Positions 1 to 7,950 of a stretch of 64,000 nt of DNA are shown piece after piece (the first letter of the stretch is position 1; each line of letters opens with the position of its first letter). Under the pieces are notes generated by a model. That model ran no database searches. It was not told the origin of the DNA and saw nothing but the letters and a program-made list of their open reading frames with translations. The DNA is taken from the NCBI RefSeq assembly GCF_003858635.1, contig NZ_RQJO01000008.1, positions 186,001-250,000 of the forward strand, written 5' to 3'. The stretch comes from Larkinella rosea. GTDB taxonomy: Bacteria; Bacteroidota; Bacteroidia; Cytophagales; Spirosomataceae. The translations under genes and the position numbers were made by a program.

Positions 1-1564
1 TTTTAAACGTCGATTGATCGACCTGAAACTTCAGTTTGTAGGCATTAACCGGGTTTTCTTCGCTCGAAACCGAATAGCCGTAACGGCTCGTGGTGGCTGT
101 AAAAACGCTGTATAGCTTCGTGTTGAAAATGTGTTTCCACTTCAGCGTCGCATTCAGGTTGTTGTAATTGTAAACCGTATCGCTGTTGAGCCGGAATGCG
201 TCCTGGCTGTAATAACCGGTCAGGTACAGCGTATTTTTTTCGTTGAATTCGTGGGTAACGTGCGCATTCAGATCGTAGAAATTCGCCCGGCTGTTTTTGA
301 ACGATTTGTTGTTCAGGCTTTTCAGCAGCCAGTCGGAATAAGTCGACCGCACGCCAATCAGAAACGACGATTTTTCCTTGATAATCGGCCCTTCGAGCGT
401 CAGACGGCCCGTCAGAACGCCAATACCGCCCGAGCCTTCCAGTTTTTTCTTGTTGCCATCGCGCGTGGTCACTTCCAGCACCGACGACAACCGCCCGCCA
501 TACCGCGACGGAATCCCGCTTTTATACAGCTCAACACTCTTGATCATGTCGGGATTGAAGGCCGAAAAGAAACCGAACAGGTGCGACGGATTGTAAACCG
601 TCGCGTCGTTATAGAGAATCAGGTTCTGGTCGGTTGAGCCGCCCCGCACGTTCAGCCCCACGCTGCTTTCGCCCACCGATTTTACGCCCGGCAGCGTTAG
701 CACCACTTTCAGCAGATCGGCTTCACCAAAGGCCGTGGGCACCTGTTTCAGCGTCCGGATGTCGAGCCGTTCCAACCCCATCTGCAAACCCGACACGTTC
801 ACGTCCTTCTCAGCTTCGATCAGCACTTCTTTCAGCGCAATCACGTCGTCTTCCATCTCAATTTCCAGCTTGCCGTCGGAATACAGCATCACCTGCCGCT
901 TCGTATCCTTCATGCCGATGCTGCGCACCTTGAGTTCGTGCCGTCCGCGCGGCAGCGTAATCGAGTAATAGCCAAACTGATCGGTGACGACACCGATGCG
1001 CGGTTTTTCGATGTAAACCGCCACGCCAATCACCGGCTCACCGGAGGCCGCATTGCGAATGTGCCCCGCCAGATTCGCATTGCCGGGCCGGATCGGATTG
1101 GTGGGTCGGCCAATGTTGAACAGTCGGGTTTCGAGCGTAATCCGCCGTTTTTCTTTCTCCGCCAGGTAATCGACAATCGTGGTGTCAGGCTCGGTCGACG
1201 TGCTGCCTCCCCGGTCAAAAAAACCGATCGGCAAATCCGTCCGGATGGCGCGTTCGGGCGTAATGAAAACCTGCTTTTTGGTGTCGATGGCGTAAAACAG
1301 ACTCGTGCCTTCGAGCACCTGCCGCAAAACCGCCGGTAACAATTGGTTGGTGTTCTGGTAATTGACCCGAATGCTGTCGACATCGCGGAGGTTATAAAAA
1401 AACCGGTAGCTGCTCTGGCTTTCAACCTCGCGCACAAACTCCACAAACGACACGTTGGTAAACGGCCCGCGAATTGGTTTCTCGGCGGTCTGCTGGCCGA
1501 AAGTGGTGGTCAGCGAAAGCACAAAACAGGAGAAGAGAAATAAGGTGCGGTAGAAATTCGTCAT
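1..1564 (-). CDS. TonB-dependent receptor with N-terminal STN-like and carboxypeptidase-regulatory domains (C-terminus beyond window)
   Basis: Outer-membrane TonB-dependent receptor, cut at its C-terminal side by the left window edge; about 520 residues are visible. Translation gives a signal peptide ending near FGQ, a secretin/STN-like segment (residues about 30-110), a CarboxypepD_reg-like beta-sandwich (about 160-250, with GEPVIGVAVYIEKPRIGVVT) and a plug domain containing VGLNVRGGSTDQNLIL and LSSVLEVTTRDGN, followed by the first barrel strands. It is not the SusC type, since no SusD partner is visible. The ATG overlaps the TGA of the upstream secreted-protein gene (ATGA, positions 1561-1564), which suggests translational coupling. 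No sigma/anti-sigma pair lies beside it in this window, although an STN-like domain often goes with one. The substrate cannot be told from sequence. Confidence 0.9.
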   Translation of the reverse strand, partial: MTNFYRTLFLFSCFVLSLTTTFGQQTAEKPIRGPFTNVSFVEFVREVESQSSYRFFYNLRDVDSIRVNYQNTNQLLPAVLRQVLEGTSLFYAIDTKKQVFITPERAIRTDLPIGFFDRGGSTSTEPDTTIVDYLAEKEKRRITLETRLFNIGRPTNPIRPGNANLAGHIRNAASGEPVIGVAVYIEKPRIGVVTDQFGYYSITLPRGRHELKVRSIGMKDTKRQVMLYSDGKLEIEMEDDVIALKEVLIEAEKDVNVSGLQMGLERLDIRTLKQVPTAFGEADLLKVVLTLPGVKSVGESSVGLNVRGGSTDQNLILYNDATVYNPSHLFGFFSAFNPDMIKSVELYKSGIPSRYGGRLSSVLEVTTRDGNKKKLEGSGGIGVLTGRLTLEGPIIKEKSSFLIGVRSTYSDWLLKSLNNKSFKNSRANFYDLNAHVTHEFNEKNTLYLTGYYSQDAFRLNSDTVYNYNNLNATLKWKHIFNTKLYSVFTATTSRYGYSVSSEENPVNAYKLKFQVDQSTFK

Positions 1565-2298
1565 AACGATCGGGTTGCTTCGTCGTACTGTTGGGCAAGT
1601 TTGACAATCGCGGCTTCGCGGTCTTTGGCGAACTTGATGCGGTTTTCGCGGAGGTATTTTCGGAGGACTTTTTTCTGATCGGCAAACAGGTTCAATACCG
1701 ACCGTTTGGATTTAACCGGATAGAAAAGGCCATTTTTCCCGATGTAGTAATAGGTTACCGACAAGTATTCTTCTTTGACGGCATTTTGCACCAGTTCCGT
1801 GTTGATGGTTTTGATCCGCCGGGCCAGCACTTTCGACCGGCCGTCGTAGAGCTGGTCGTAAAAACCGGTGCGGAGTCCGACGTTGTGGGCCGTGTCGCGC
1901 ACGATGCGAACGAAGGTGTGGTTGGGAATCGAAAACCGGCTGATTTTGATGCCCTGTAACTGAATGCGGTATACGCTGTCAATGTGCGGTACCACCACCA
2001 CATCGTCGACCAGGTCGTAAAGCAATCGGATATTTTCGTACGTTACACCGTCGTACGTCACGGTTCCGACCCGCCAGAGCGAATCGACGTAGGGATACCC
2101 TTTGATGCTTGGCAGGTGCCCGACATATTCTGCGCCATTGTACAACCGCGCCTGGTCGGCGGTGGAATAAACGTAGCGGGTGTGGGCATAGCGGACGGCT
2201 TGTTCCCGGAACGAACTATCTGCGGAAGCATTTTGCCCGAAAACCGGGCAAACCGCACTCATGGCTATCAGGATAACCAGTACTATTATACGATTCAT
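1561..2298 (-). CDS. Hypothetical secreted protein, translationally coupled to TonB receptor
   Basis: About 245 residues from the ATG at 2298, which begins a clean signal peptide (MNRIIVLVILIAMSAVCPVFGQ). A longer reading to 2430 only adds an unconvincing N-terminal extension. The mature part is rich in beta-forming, aromatic segments and ends in a basic helix (RENRIKFAKDREAAIVKLAQ). I recognise no family. Its stop codon overlaps the receptor start by 4 bp, so the two proteins probably act together at the cell envelope, for example as periplasmic partner and receptor; that is inference from context only. Confidence 0.75.
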   Translation of the reverse strand: MNRIIVLVILIAMSAVCPVFGQNASADSSFREQAVRYAHTRYVYSTADQARLYNGAEYVGHLPSIKGYPYVDSLWRVGTVTYDGVTYENIRLLYDLVDDVVVVPHIDSVYRIQLQGIKISRFSIPNHTFVRIVRDTAHNVGLRTGFYDQLYDGRSKVLARRIKTINTELVQNAVKEEYLSVTYYYIGKNGLFYPVKSKRSVLNLFADQKKVLRKYLRENRIKFAKDREAAIVKLAQQYDEATRSL

Positions 2299-2434
2299 CA
2301 GGTAAGGGTAACCAATCCGGGCGTTTAGATTGTATTTAAACCAGATTAACTTAGCAAGTATACTATTTTTTCCGATTTTTCCCGTTAATTCCGGTCGTAC
2401 TTTAGTCGTATAGACAATTTTTTGCACCAATCCG

Positions 2435-3361
2435 TTGGAAACCGTAACATCTAAATTTCCTGCTGATTTTCAGGAGCTTTTTTCCAGCGAACTTGCGCTT
2501 AAGCCGTTTGAAACGAACGGAGAGACGCCGTTCAGGCTGCTTTGCGTTGCAAACACATCAATTATTCTCCATTGTATCGATTTTGAGACGTATGAAATCG
2601 TTCGGCATCGGATGGATGTGCCGTTTTTTTTTCAGTACCTTACCGACCGTTTTTTGGCCGGTAACCTGCAACTGATTCACCTCTGGGAGGATGTCTGGCG
2701 AAGTCAGCCGGCCATTGTCGTATCGCGGCTCCGGGCGATGGCGGGCTTTTCCGAACGGATTCCGGCCCGGTTGACGCAGGTTCGACGCATCGATAAACCC
2801 ACGGCGGGGCGGTTTTTGCAGGAGAATCATTTACAGGTCGTGACGCACTCGAAATACAAATACGGGCTGTTTCTGCCCGCCCGGTATTTCCGGGTTCTGT
2901 CGAGCGGTTTTGCCATCGAACCCACTGAGGCAACGGAGTTGCTGGTGGCCGTGGCCACGTTCAGTTATCCCCGTCAGGTCATTCGGAATGGTGTTTCGCA
3001 TCGCTCGGTGGAGCTGGTGCGGTTTTCCAATCGGCTGAATGTCACGGTAGTGGGTGGTTTGGATAAACTCCTGAAAGCCTTCACGACTGACGTTCGGCCC
3101 GACGACATCATGACCTACGCCGACCGCGACTGGTCGAACGGCCGGAGTTACGAAAAACTGGGCTTTACGCGATTGGAAGAAACCGCTCCCAACCGTTTCT
3201 GGGTGCGGCCCGGCAAATGGATCCGTCACTATCCCAGCCGCCTGCCCGACGGTTTAACGGAAAACGAGCTGCCCGCCAACGGTTACATCCCGGTTTATAA
3301 TGCGGGGAGTGTTAAGTTTGTGAAAATATCTGAACTGGGATTACGCAGATTAAATGATTAA
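2435..3361 (+). CDS. Conserved hypothetical protein with phage-nuclease-like C-terminal region
   Basis: 308 residues from a TTG at 2435; no in-frame ATG lies near the start, and the first internal Met is residue 60, inside an apparently conserved segment, so TTG is preferred. The stretch around residues 190-262 (VELVRFSNRLNVTVVGGLDKLL, then MTYADRDWSNGRSYEKLGF) resembles a region known from phage-type endonuclease-associated proteins (YADRRWSxGxxYxxxGF). No catalytic motif is evident to me. The last dozen codons lie inside an inverted-repeat element (3332-3428), so the C-terminus may have been replaced or extended by that repeat. It diverges from the minus-strand secreted-protein gene. Function unknown. 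Confidence 0.7.
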   Translation: METVTSKFPADFQELFSSELALKPFETNGETPFRLLCVANTSIILHCIDFETYEIVRHRMDVPFFFQYLTDRFLAGNLQLIHLWEDVWRSQPAIVVSRLRAMAGFSERIPARLTQVRRIDKPTAGRFLQENHLQVVTHSKYKYGLFLPARYFRVLSSGFAIEPTEATELLVAVATFSYPRQVIRNGVSHRSVELVRFSNRLNVTVVGGLDKLLKAFTTDVRPDDIMTYADRDWSNGRSYEKLGFTRLEETAPNRFWVRPGKWIRHYPSRLPDGLTENELPANGYIPVYNAGSVKFVKISELGLRRLND

Positions 3362-3428
3362 CGAAGATGGCTGCCGCAATCTTACTCTTTATATCCTGTT
3401 AATCCTTTAATCCGCGTAATCCCAGTTC
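3332..3428. repeat. 31-bp imperfect inverted repeat (GAACTGGGATTACGCAGATT family)
   Basis: Left arm 3332-3362 begins GAACTGGGATTACGCAGATT. Right arm 3398-3428 is its reverse complement with about two mismatches, separated by a 35-nt loop. A further partial copy (TAATCCCAGTTCAG) lies at 3441-3454. The left arm overlaps the end of the preceding gene, including its stop codon. It may form a terminator-like or REP-like hairpin before miaA. Confidence 0.75.
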
Positions 3429-3465
3429 AAGAATATTCCCTAATCCCAGTTCAGAGAACTACCTT

Positions 3466-4392
3466 ATGCCAAAAACCGTCGTCATTCTGGGGCCGACTGC
3501 GAGCGGCAAAACGCGGCTGGCCGTGCAGGTGGCCCAGCGGCTCAATGGTGAAATCATCAGCGTGGATTCCCGGCAGGTGTACCGTAGCATGGACATCGGA
3601 ACCGGAAAAGATCTGGATGAATACCAAGTTGACAATCAATTCATTCCGTATCATTTAATCAATATTGTCGATGCCGGGGCGGAGTATAACCTCTACCAGT
3701 TTCAGCAGGATTTCAACGCCGTTTATGACCAGATTCTGGAGCGGGGCCGGGTTCCGATCCTTTGCGGTGGAACCGGTTTGTATCTCGAAGCCGTGTTGAA
3801 AGGACATCGGTATACCGCCATCCCGGTTAATGAGGAGCTGCGGGCGGAGCTGCAAAATTACACCGGTGAGGAGCTGCTTGACCGTTTTCGGCAAACCCCG
3901 TCCGATTATGCGGTTTTGGCCGACACCTCCACCCGCAAGCGCCTGATCCGTGCGATTGAAATTGCAACCTATCTGACCGAAAGCCCCTCCATCGAGCTGC
4001 CCGGCCCGGTTTTGCTCTCCGATGCGGTTATTTTCGGAATTGATTTGCCCGTCGAAATGCGTCGGCAGCGGATCTCCGATCGGTTGCAGCAACGGCTTCA
4101 GAACGGTATGATCGAGGAAGTGCAGCGATTATTGGCAAGCGGGATTCCGGCGGAAAAGCTGATTTTTTACGGCCTGGAGTATAAATTCATTACCCAATAC
4201 CTGAACGGCGAACTGGATTATCCGACTATGACCGCCCGACTGGAAACCGCCATTCACCAGTTTGCCAAACGCCAGATGACGTTTTTCCGCAAGATGGAAC
4301 GCGATGGTTTCGTCATCCACTGGCTCGACGGCCGGAAGCCACTTACTCACTTAATGGACATTGTTACAGACACTTTAGCGCTTAACTTTTAA
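3466..4392 (+). CDS. miaA: tRNA dimethylallyltransferase
   Basis: 308 residues, normal length for MiaA, which transfers the dimethylallyl group from DMAPP to N6 of adenosine 37 in tRNAs reading codons that start with U. The sequence shows the P-loop GPTASGKT (residues 9-16), the substrate-binding SVDSRQVYRSMDIGTGK segment and GGTGLYLEAVLKG, all diagnostic for the family. The ATG at 3466 follows the inverted-repeat region. The next gene makes prenyl diphosphates, so two isoprenoid-linked genes lie side by side, 41 bp apart. Confidence 0.97.
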   Translation: MPKTVVILGPTASGKTRLAVQVAQRLNGEIISVDSRQVYRSMDIGTGKDLDEYQVDNQFIPYHLINIVDAGAEYNLYQFQQDFNAVYDQILERGRVPILCGGTGLYLEAVLKGHRYTAIPVNEELRAELQNYTGEELLDRFRQTPSDYAVLADTSTRKRLIRAIEIATYLTESPSIELPGPVLLSDAVIFGIDLPVEMRRQRISDRLQQRLQNGMIEEVQRLLASGIPAEKLIFYGLEYKFITQYLNGELDYPTMTARLETAIHQFAKRQMTFFRKMERDGFVIHWLDGRKPLTHLMDIVTDTLALNF

Positions 4393-4421
4393 CTCGTAAC
4401 TCCGAATCCGTCAGTTTTCTG

Positions 4422-4429
4422 TATTTTTG
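4422..4429 (+). promoter_or_regulatory. Candidate -7 box for prenyl synthase gene
   Basis: TATTTTTG matches the Bacteroidota -7 consensus TAnnTTTG exactly and sits 4 nt before the ATG at 4434. No TTTG is visible at the -33 position. If used, transcription would begin at or next to the start codon, giving a nearly leaderless message. Confidence 0.35.
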
Positions 4430-4433
4430 GGGC

Positions 4434-5417
4434 ATGACCCAACCAACAAACCCGCTTGTTTTTTTAGAAGCGCTTCATCAGGAGATTCAACAAACCGATT
4501 ACGGCCAGCAACCCGCCGAATTATACGATCCCATCAGTTACATCATGAACCTGGGCGGCAAACGCATGCGGCCGCTGCTCACCCTCATGGCTGCCTACCT
4601 CTTCGGTGACAACTGGCAGAAAGCGCTCAAACCCGCCGTGGCGGTAGAGGTTTTTCATAATTTTACGCTCATGCACGACGACATCATGGATCAGGCGCCC
4701 CTGCGCCGGGGCCAGCCGACGGTGCACGAAAAATGGAACCACAACATCGCCATTCTCTCCGGCGATGTCATGCTGGTCAATGCCTACGAACTGCTGCTGG
4801 ATGTAGAAACCCCGTATCTGAAAAAAGTGCTGACTCGCTTCAATCGCACAGCCGCCGAAGTTTGCGAAGGCCAGCAACTCGACATGAACTTTGAAACCCG
4901 CTGGGACGTCACGGAAGCGGAATACATCGAGATGATCAAGCTGAAAACCTCGGTTTTGCTCGGTTTTGCGCTCGAAATGGGGGCCATTATTGCCGGTGCC
5001 GACGACGAAAACAGCCAATTACTCCGCGAAGGCGGCATTGACATCGGCCTGGGATTTCAGCTAAAAGACGATTTGCTGGACGTTTACGGCGATCCGGCGA
5101 AATTCGGGAAACAGGTGGGCGGGGATATTATTGCCAATAAAAAAACGTTTTTATTGATCGAAGCCCTGCAACAGGCGAGTGGCCCGTTGAAAGACGAATT
5201 GATCGGCTGGCTGCGGGTAACGGACTTTGACAAACAGGAAAAAGTCCGGGCTGTAACCGGTATTTACGACCAGTTGGGCATCCGGCAATTGACCGAAAAC
5301 CGCATCAATGACTATTTTACCCGTGGTTTTGCCAACTTCGAACAGGTTGCTACCGATCCGGCCCGCAAGGCGCTGTTGCTGGATTTTACCGAGCAACTCA
5401 TTGGGCGGGAAAGCTGA
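4434..5417 (+). CDS. Polyprenyl (farnesyl/geranylgeranyl-type) diphosphate synthase
   Basis: 327 residues, a trans-isoprenyl diphosphate synthase that condenses IPP with allylic diphosphates. The first Asp-rich motif is HDDIMDQAPLRRG (D82, D83, D86) and the second KDDLLDVYGD (D212, D213, D216), each binding the Mg2+-diphosphate. The first motif lacks the two-residue insert of bacterial FPP synthases. An aromatic residue (Phe) lies five positions before it, a feature linked to short products, so C15-C20 is the likely chain length; that is inference. Downstream of miaA on the same strand. Confidence 0.92.
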   Translation: MTQPTNPLVFLEALHQEIQQTDYGQQPAELYDPISYIMNLGGKRMRPLLTLMAAYLFGDNWQKALKPAVAVEVFHNFTLMHDDIMDQAPLRRGQPTVHEKWNHNIAILSGDVMLVNAYELLLDVETPYLKKVLTRFNRTAAEVCEGQQLDMNFETRWDVTEAEYIEMIKLKTSVLLGFALEMGAIIAGADDENSQLLREGGIDIGLGFQLKDDLLDVYGDPAKFGKQVGGDIIANKKTFLLIEALQQASGPLKDELIGWLRVTDFDKQEKVRAVTGIYDQLGIRQLTENRINDYFTRGFANFEQVATDPARKALLLDFTEQLIGRES

Positions 5418-5459
5418 CCTGATCCACACACAGTACCCACTTAACCGATCCCAATTGAT

Positions 5460-6080
5460 ATGAGCGTTACGCTTGCCATTATCGTTATAACCGTACTCGT
5501 TAGTCTCTATGCCTGGCGCAACGAATCATTCCTAGTAAGCACCATTCTGAATCCGCAAAAAGTACTCCGGCGCGGGCAGTGGTATCGGTTGCTGACCTCC
5601 GGTTTTATCCACGCCGACATGAGTCACCTGCTCTTTAATATGTTCACGCTTTATTTTTTCGGGACATTGCTCGAGCGGGTTTTTAGCATCCTTTTCGGTG
5701 AATCGGGACCGATCTATTTGCTAATTTTTTACCTGGTTGCGATTGTGGTTTCCGATATTCCCACGCTAATCCGGCAGCGCAATAACTCGAATTACAATTC
5801 ATTGGGAGCCTCGGGGGGCGTATCGGCTCTGCTGTTCGGTGCCATTATGTTTCAGCCGACCGAAAAAATTTACCTCATGGCTGTCATTGGCATACCCGGT
5901 TTTATTTTTGGGGCACTTTATATGGCGTATTCCTTCTACGAATCCCGGCGTGGACGCGGTCACATCAACCACGATGCTCACTTGTACGGGGCCGCTTTTG
6001 GAATTATTGTCGTTATTCTCCTGTACCCACCCGTTGTTTCGACTTTCGTCCAGGAAATTGCAAACTGGAGGTTGTTTTGA
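5460..6080 (+). CDS. Rhomboid family intramembrane serine protease
   Basis: 206 residues with about six hydrophobic segments, the minimal rhomboid core. The catalytic Ser is in GASGG (S118) and the partner His in HDAHLYGAAFG (H174). The conserved HADMSHLLFNMFTLYFFG segment forms the second helix region. It cleaves membrane proteins within the bilayer; substrates are unknown. It lies 42 bp after the prenyl synthase gene, possibly in one transcript, and is followed by a heptamer inverted repeat. Confidence 0.93.
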   Translation: MSVTLAIIVITVLVSLYAWRNESFLVSTILNPQKVLRRGQWYRLLTSGFIHADMSHLLFNMFTLYFFGTLLERVFSILFGESGPIYLLIFYLVAIVVSDIPTLIRQRNNSNYNSLGASGGVSALLFGAIMFQPTEKIYLMAVIGIPGFIFGALYMAYSFYESRRGRGHINHDAHLYGAAFGIIVVILLYPPVVSTFVQEIANWRLF

Positions 6081-6083
6081 GAA

Positions 6084-6125
6084 TTGACCATTGACCATTG
6101 ACTATTGACGATGGTCAATGGTCAA
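6084..6125. repeat. Perfect 15-bp inverted repeat made of TTGACCA units
   Basis: Left arm TTGACCATTGACCAT (6084-6098) and right arm ATGGTCAATGGTCAA (6111-6125) are exact complements with a 12-nt loop, and each arm is a tandem of the heptamer TTGACCA. It fills the gap between the rhomboid stop and the LytTR start codon at 6135. It could act as a terminator-like hairpin or a protein-binding site. Confidence 0.85.
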
Positions 6126-6134
6126 CTTTAAACC

Positions 6135-7034
6135 ATGTGGCATCTACTAAACCAACCCTATCCTTGTGAAGAACCGGCGCGTCGGCGGTGGGTGAAGGCG
6201 ATCTGGATTGGTGCATTTGTGGGGCTGTTTTTACTGATTTTTCAACCGTTTGACCTGAACCGGTGGCAAACGCCTTACAAAACCGTCAAAATTCTGGGTT
6301 TTGGTCTGATTTCGTTTGTCGTCACCGCTGGTCTCAGTCAGCTTCTGCCGGTTTTGTTGCCAACCCGATTTACCAACGAACGCTGGACCGTTGGGCGCGA
6401 AATTCTCTGGGTAACCACGCACATTACGCTCATTGCCGTTGCCAACTACTTCTACCTCAACTGGTTGATCGGCCGACCCTTTCGCGGCTTCGGATTGTTC
6501 GGGATGGTTGTCGTCACCTTTCTGATCGGCATTTTCCCGGTGGGTGGCTCCGTTATTGTCAATTACATCATCAGGCTTAAGAAATACAGTCAGTTGGCCC
6601 GGGAAATACCGATTCATGAACACCCGGCGCAAAACCGGATCGATGAACCGGAGCCGCATTCGATTACGATCACCGCCGAGAATGAAAAGGACAGCCTGAC
6701 TTTCGTGGCCAACGACCTGCTTTATATCGAATCCAGCGACAATTACTCGACGGTGGTCTATCTGAAGAACAACGAACCGGTCAAAGCCCTGCTTCGGAGC
6801 AGCCTGAGCCGGTTGGAAAGTCAACTTGATTCGAACAAAAATAACCGCAATGCGATTGCCCGCAATCCGATTGTCCGGTGCCACCGGTCGTACATCGTCA
6901 ATCTGGAAAAAGTGGAGAAAGTGACGGGCAACGCGCAGGGCTACAAACTGCATCTGCACAACGGGCAGCTTCAGCTTCCGGTGGCCCGGAAATACAACGA
7001 CACGCTGGTTGCCCAGTTGAAAGCGTTGTTCTAA
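6135..7034 (+). CDS. Membrane-anchored LytTR family transcriptional regulator
   Basis: 299 residues. Four hydrophobic segments span residues about 22-150, followed by a linker and a C-terminal LytTR DNA-binding domain (about 180-299) with the usual core (IESSDNYSTVVYLKNNEPVKALLR, VRCHRSYIVNLEKVEKVTG, LQLPVARKY). There is no receiver domain, so it is probably a one-component membrane-bound regulator. Three AAACGTCCC direct repeats lie just after its stop codon and before the promoter of the next gene, making that gene the likely target. Confidence 0.9.
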   Translation: MWHLLNQPYPCEEPARRRWVKAIWIGAFVGLFLLIFQPFDLNRWQTPYKTVKILGFGLISFVVTAGLSQLLPVLLPTRFTNERWTVGREILWVTTHITLIAVANYFYLNWLIGRPFRGFGLFGMVVVTFLIGIFPVGGSVIVNYIIRLKKYSQLAREIPIHEHPAQNRIDEPEPHSITITAENEKDSLTFVANDLLYIESSDNYSTVVYLKNNEPVKALLRSSLSRLESQLDSNKNNRNAIARNPIVRCHRSYIVNLEKVEKVTGNAQGYKLHLHNGQLQLPVARKYNDTLVAQLKALF

Positions 7035-7043
7035 GGTTTGTCA

Positions 7044-7091
7044 AACGTCCCAACCCCTTTGCCAAACGTCCCGAACGGTGCTAAACGTCCC
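7044..7091 (+). promoter_or_regulatory. Three direct AAACGTCCC repeats, candidate LytTR operator
   Basis: AAACGTCCC occurs at 7044, 7065 and 7083 (spacings 21 and 18 bp), each followed by A or G then A. LytTR proteins typically bind pairs of about 9-bp direct repeats roughly two helical turns apart. The array ends about 26 bp upstream of the -33 box at 7117 and directly follows a LytTR gene, as expected for an activator site. Confidence 0.55.
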
Positions 7092-7116
7092 AAAGTGTTG
7101 CTACACAGCCCTTTGA

Positions 7117-7148
7117 TTTGACCGGTTTTCAGGCTTCGCGTAGGTTTG
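7117..7148 (+). promoter_or_regulatory. Bacteroidota-type promoter for membrane protein gene
   Basis: TTTG at 7117-7120, a 20-nt spacer and TAGGTTTG at 7141-7148 form an exact match to the Bacteroidota vegetative consensus (TTTG, N19-21, TAnnTTTG). Transcription would start near 7155, upstream of the ATGs at 7173 and 7185. Confidence 0.8.
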
Positions 7149-7184
7149 TTCCAACGAATTGAACACAGCCAAATGCTTTCGGTC

Positions 7185-7883
7185 ATGAATATCCTGCTCA
7201 AAATTACGCTGATTACCCACATCGCTGCCGGTTTTCTCGCCCTGCTGGTGGGTATTATCCCGATGGTTTCCAAAAAAGGAAGCCGTCTCCACAAGCAGAC
7301 CGGTCTGGTATTTTACGGGTGTATGGCCATTGTCTGCCTGACGGCCGTTTACCTGGTTTTCTTTAAACCCAGTTCATTGTTTTTGCTGTTTATTGCTATT
7401 CTGAGCTTTTACTTCTGCTTTTCGGGTCGGCGCATTCTCCGGCTGAAAAAAGCGCAAAGTCAGTTTACGGTAACGGATCGGCTGGCGGCTTATCTGGCGT
7501 TGGGCGCTTCGCTGGTGATGTTCGGGCTGGGCATTCAGGCGGTTTTCGGGTGGCTGACGACGGGGAGTATCTCCGTTTTCGGGATGCTGTATTTCTTCTT
7601 CGCCGGACTCCTGTTTTCCAATGCCTGGTACGACGTTACTTTAATCCGGAATCCGGAAAAAGCACGATATGGTAAAATGGAGTGGTTTTTCGGGCATATC
7701 ACCCGGATGTGCGGTTCGTATATTGCCACGCTGACGGCTTTTGCCGTGGTCAACACCCGGTATTTACCGGATCATCATTTCATGGTGGATATTGCCGCCT
7801 GGACGCTGCCGGGCATCATCGGCGGCATGTTGATCGGCCGCACGATCCGGTATTACATGCAGCCACGTACCCACGGACTTTAG
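7185..7883 (+). CDS. DUF2306-like multi-pass membrane protein
   Basis: About 232 residues from the ATG at 7185 (MNILLKITLITHIAAGFLALL). An ATG at 7173 is also possible, whereas the TTG at 7146 overlaps the promoter and is rejected. Six or so hydrophobic segments; THIAAGFLALLVGIIP followed by KKGSRLHKQTGLVF matches the DUF2306 pattern of a His-containing first helix and a short basic loop. Function is unknown. Its promoter lies next to a candidate LytTR operator, so it is probably controlled by the preceding regulator. A long REP-like palindrome follows its 3' end. Confidence 0.8.
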   Translation: MNILLKITLITHIAAGFLALLVGIIPMVSKKGSRLHKQTGLVFYGCMAIVCLTAVYLVFFKPSSLFLLFIAILSFYFCFSGRRILRLKKAQSQFTVTDRLAAYLALGASLVMFGLGIQAVFGWLTTGSISVFGMLYFFFAGLLFSNAWYDVTLIRNPEKARYGKMEWFFGHITRMCGSYIATLTAFAVVNTRYLPDHHFMVDIAAWTLPGIIGGMLIGRTIRYYMQPRTHGL

Positions 7884-7944
7884 TCCGTGTTTTTGTTCTA
7901 TAATTTGGGGAGACAACAAAAACACGGACTAAAGTCCGTGGGTA
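7868..7944. repeat. REP-like element, copy 1: perfect 30-bp inverted repeat with palindromic arms
   Basis: Left arm 7868-7897 (starts TACCCACGGACTTTAGTCCG) and right arm 7915-7944 are exact complements around a 17-nt loop. Each arm contains the smaller palindrome CACGGACTTTAGTCCGTG. It overlaps the last codons of the membrane protein gene and lies between convergent genes, so it may also terminate transcription. Related copies lie at 37831-37894 and 62484-62558. Confidence 0.92.
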
Positions 7945-7950
7945 CATGCG

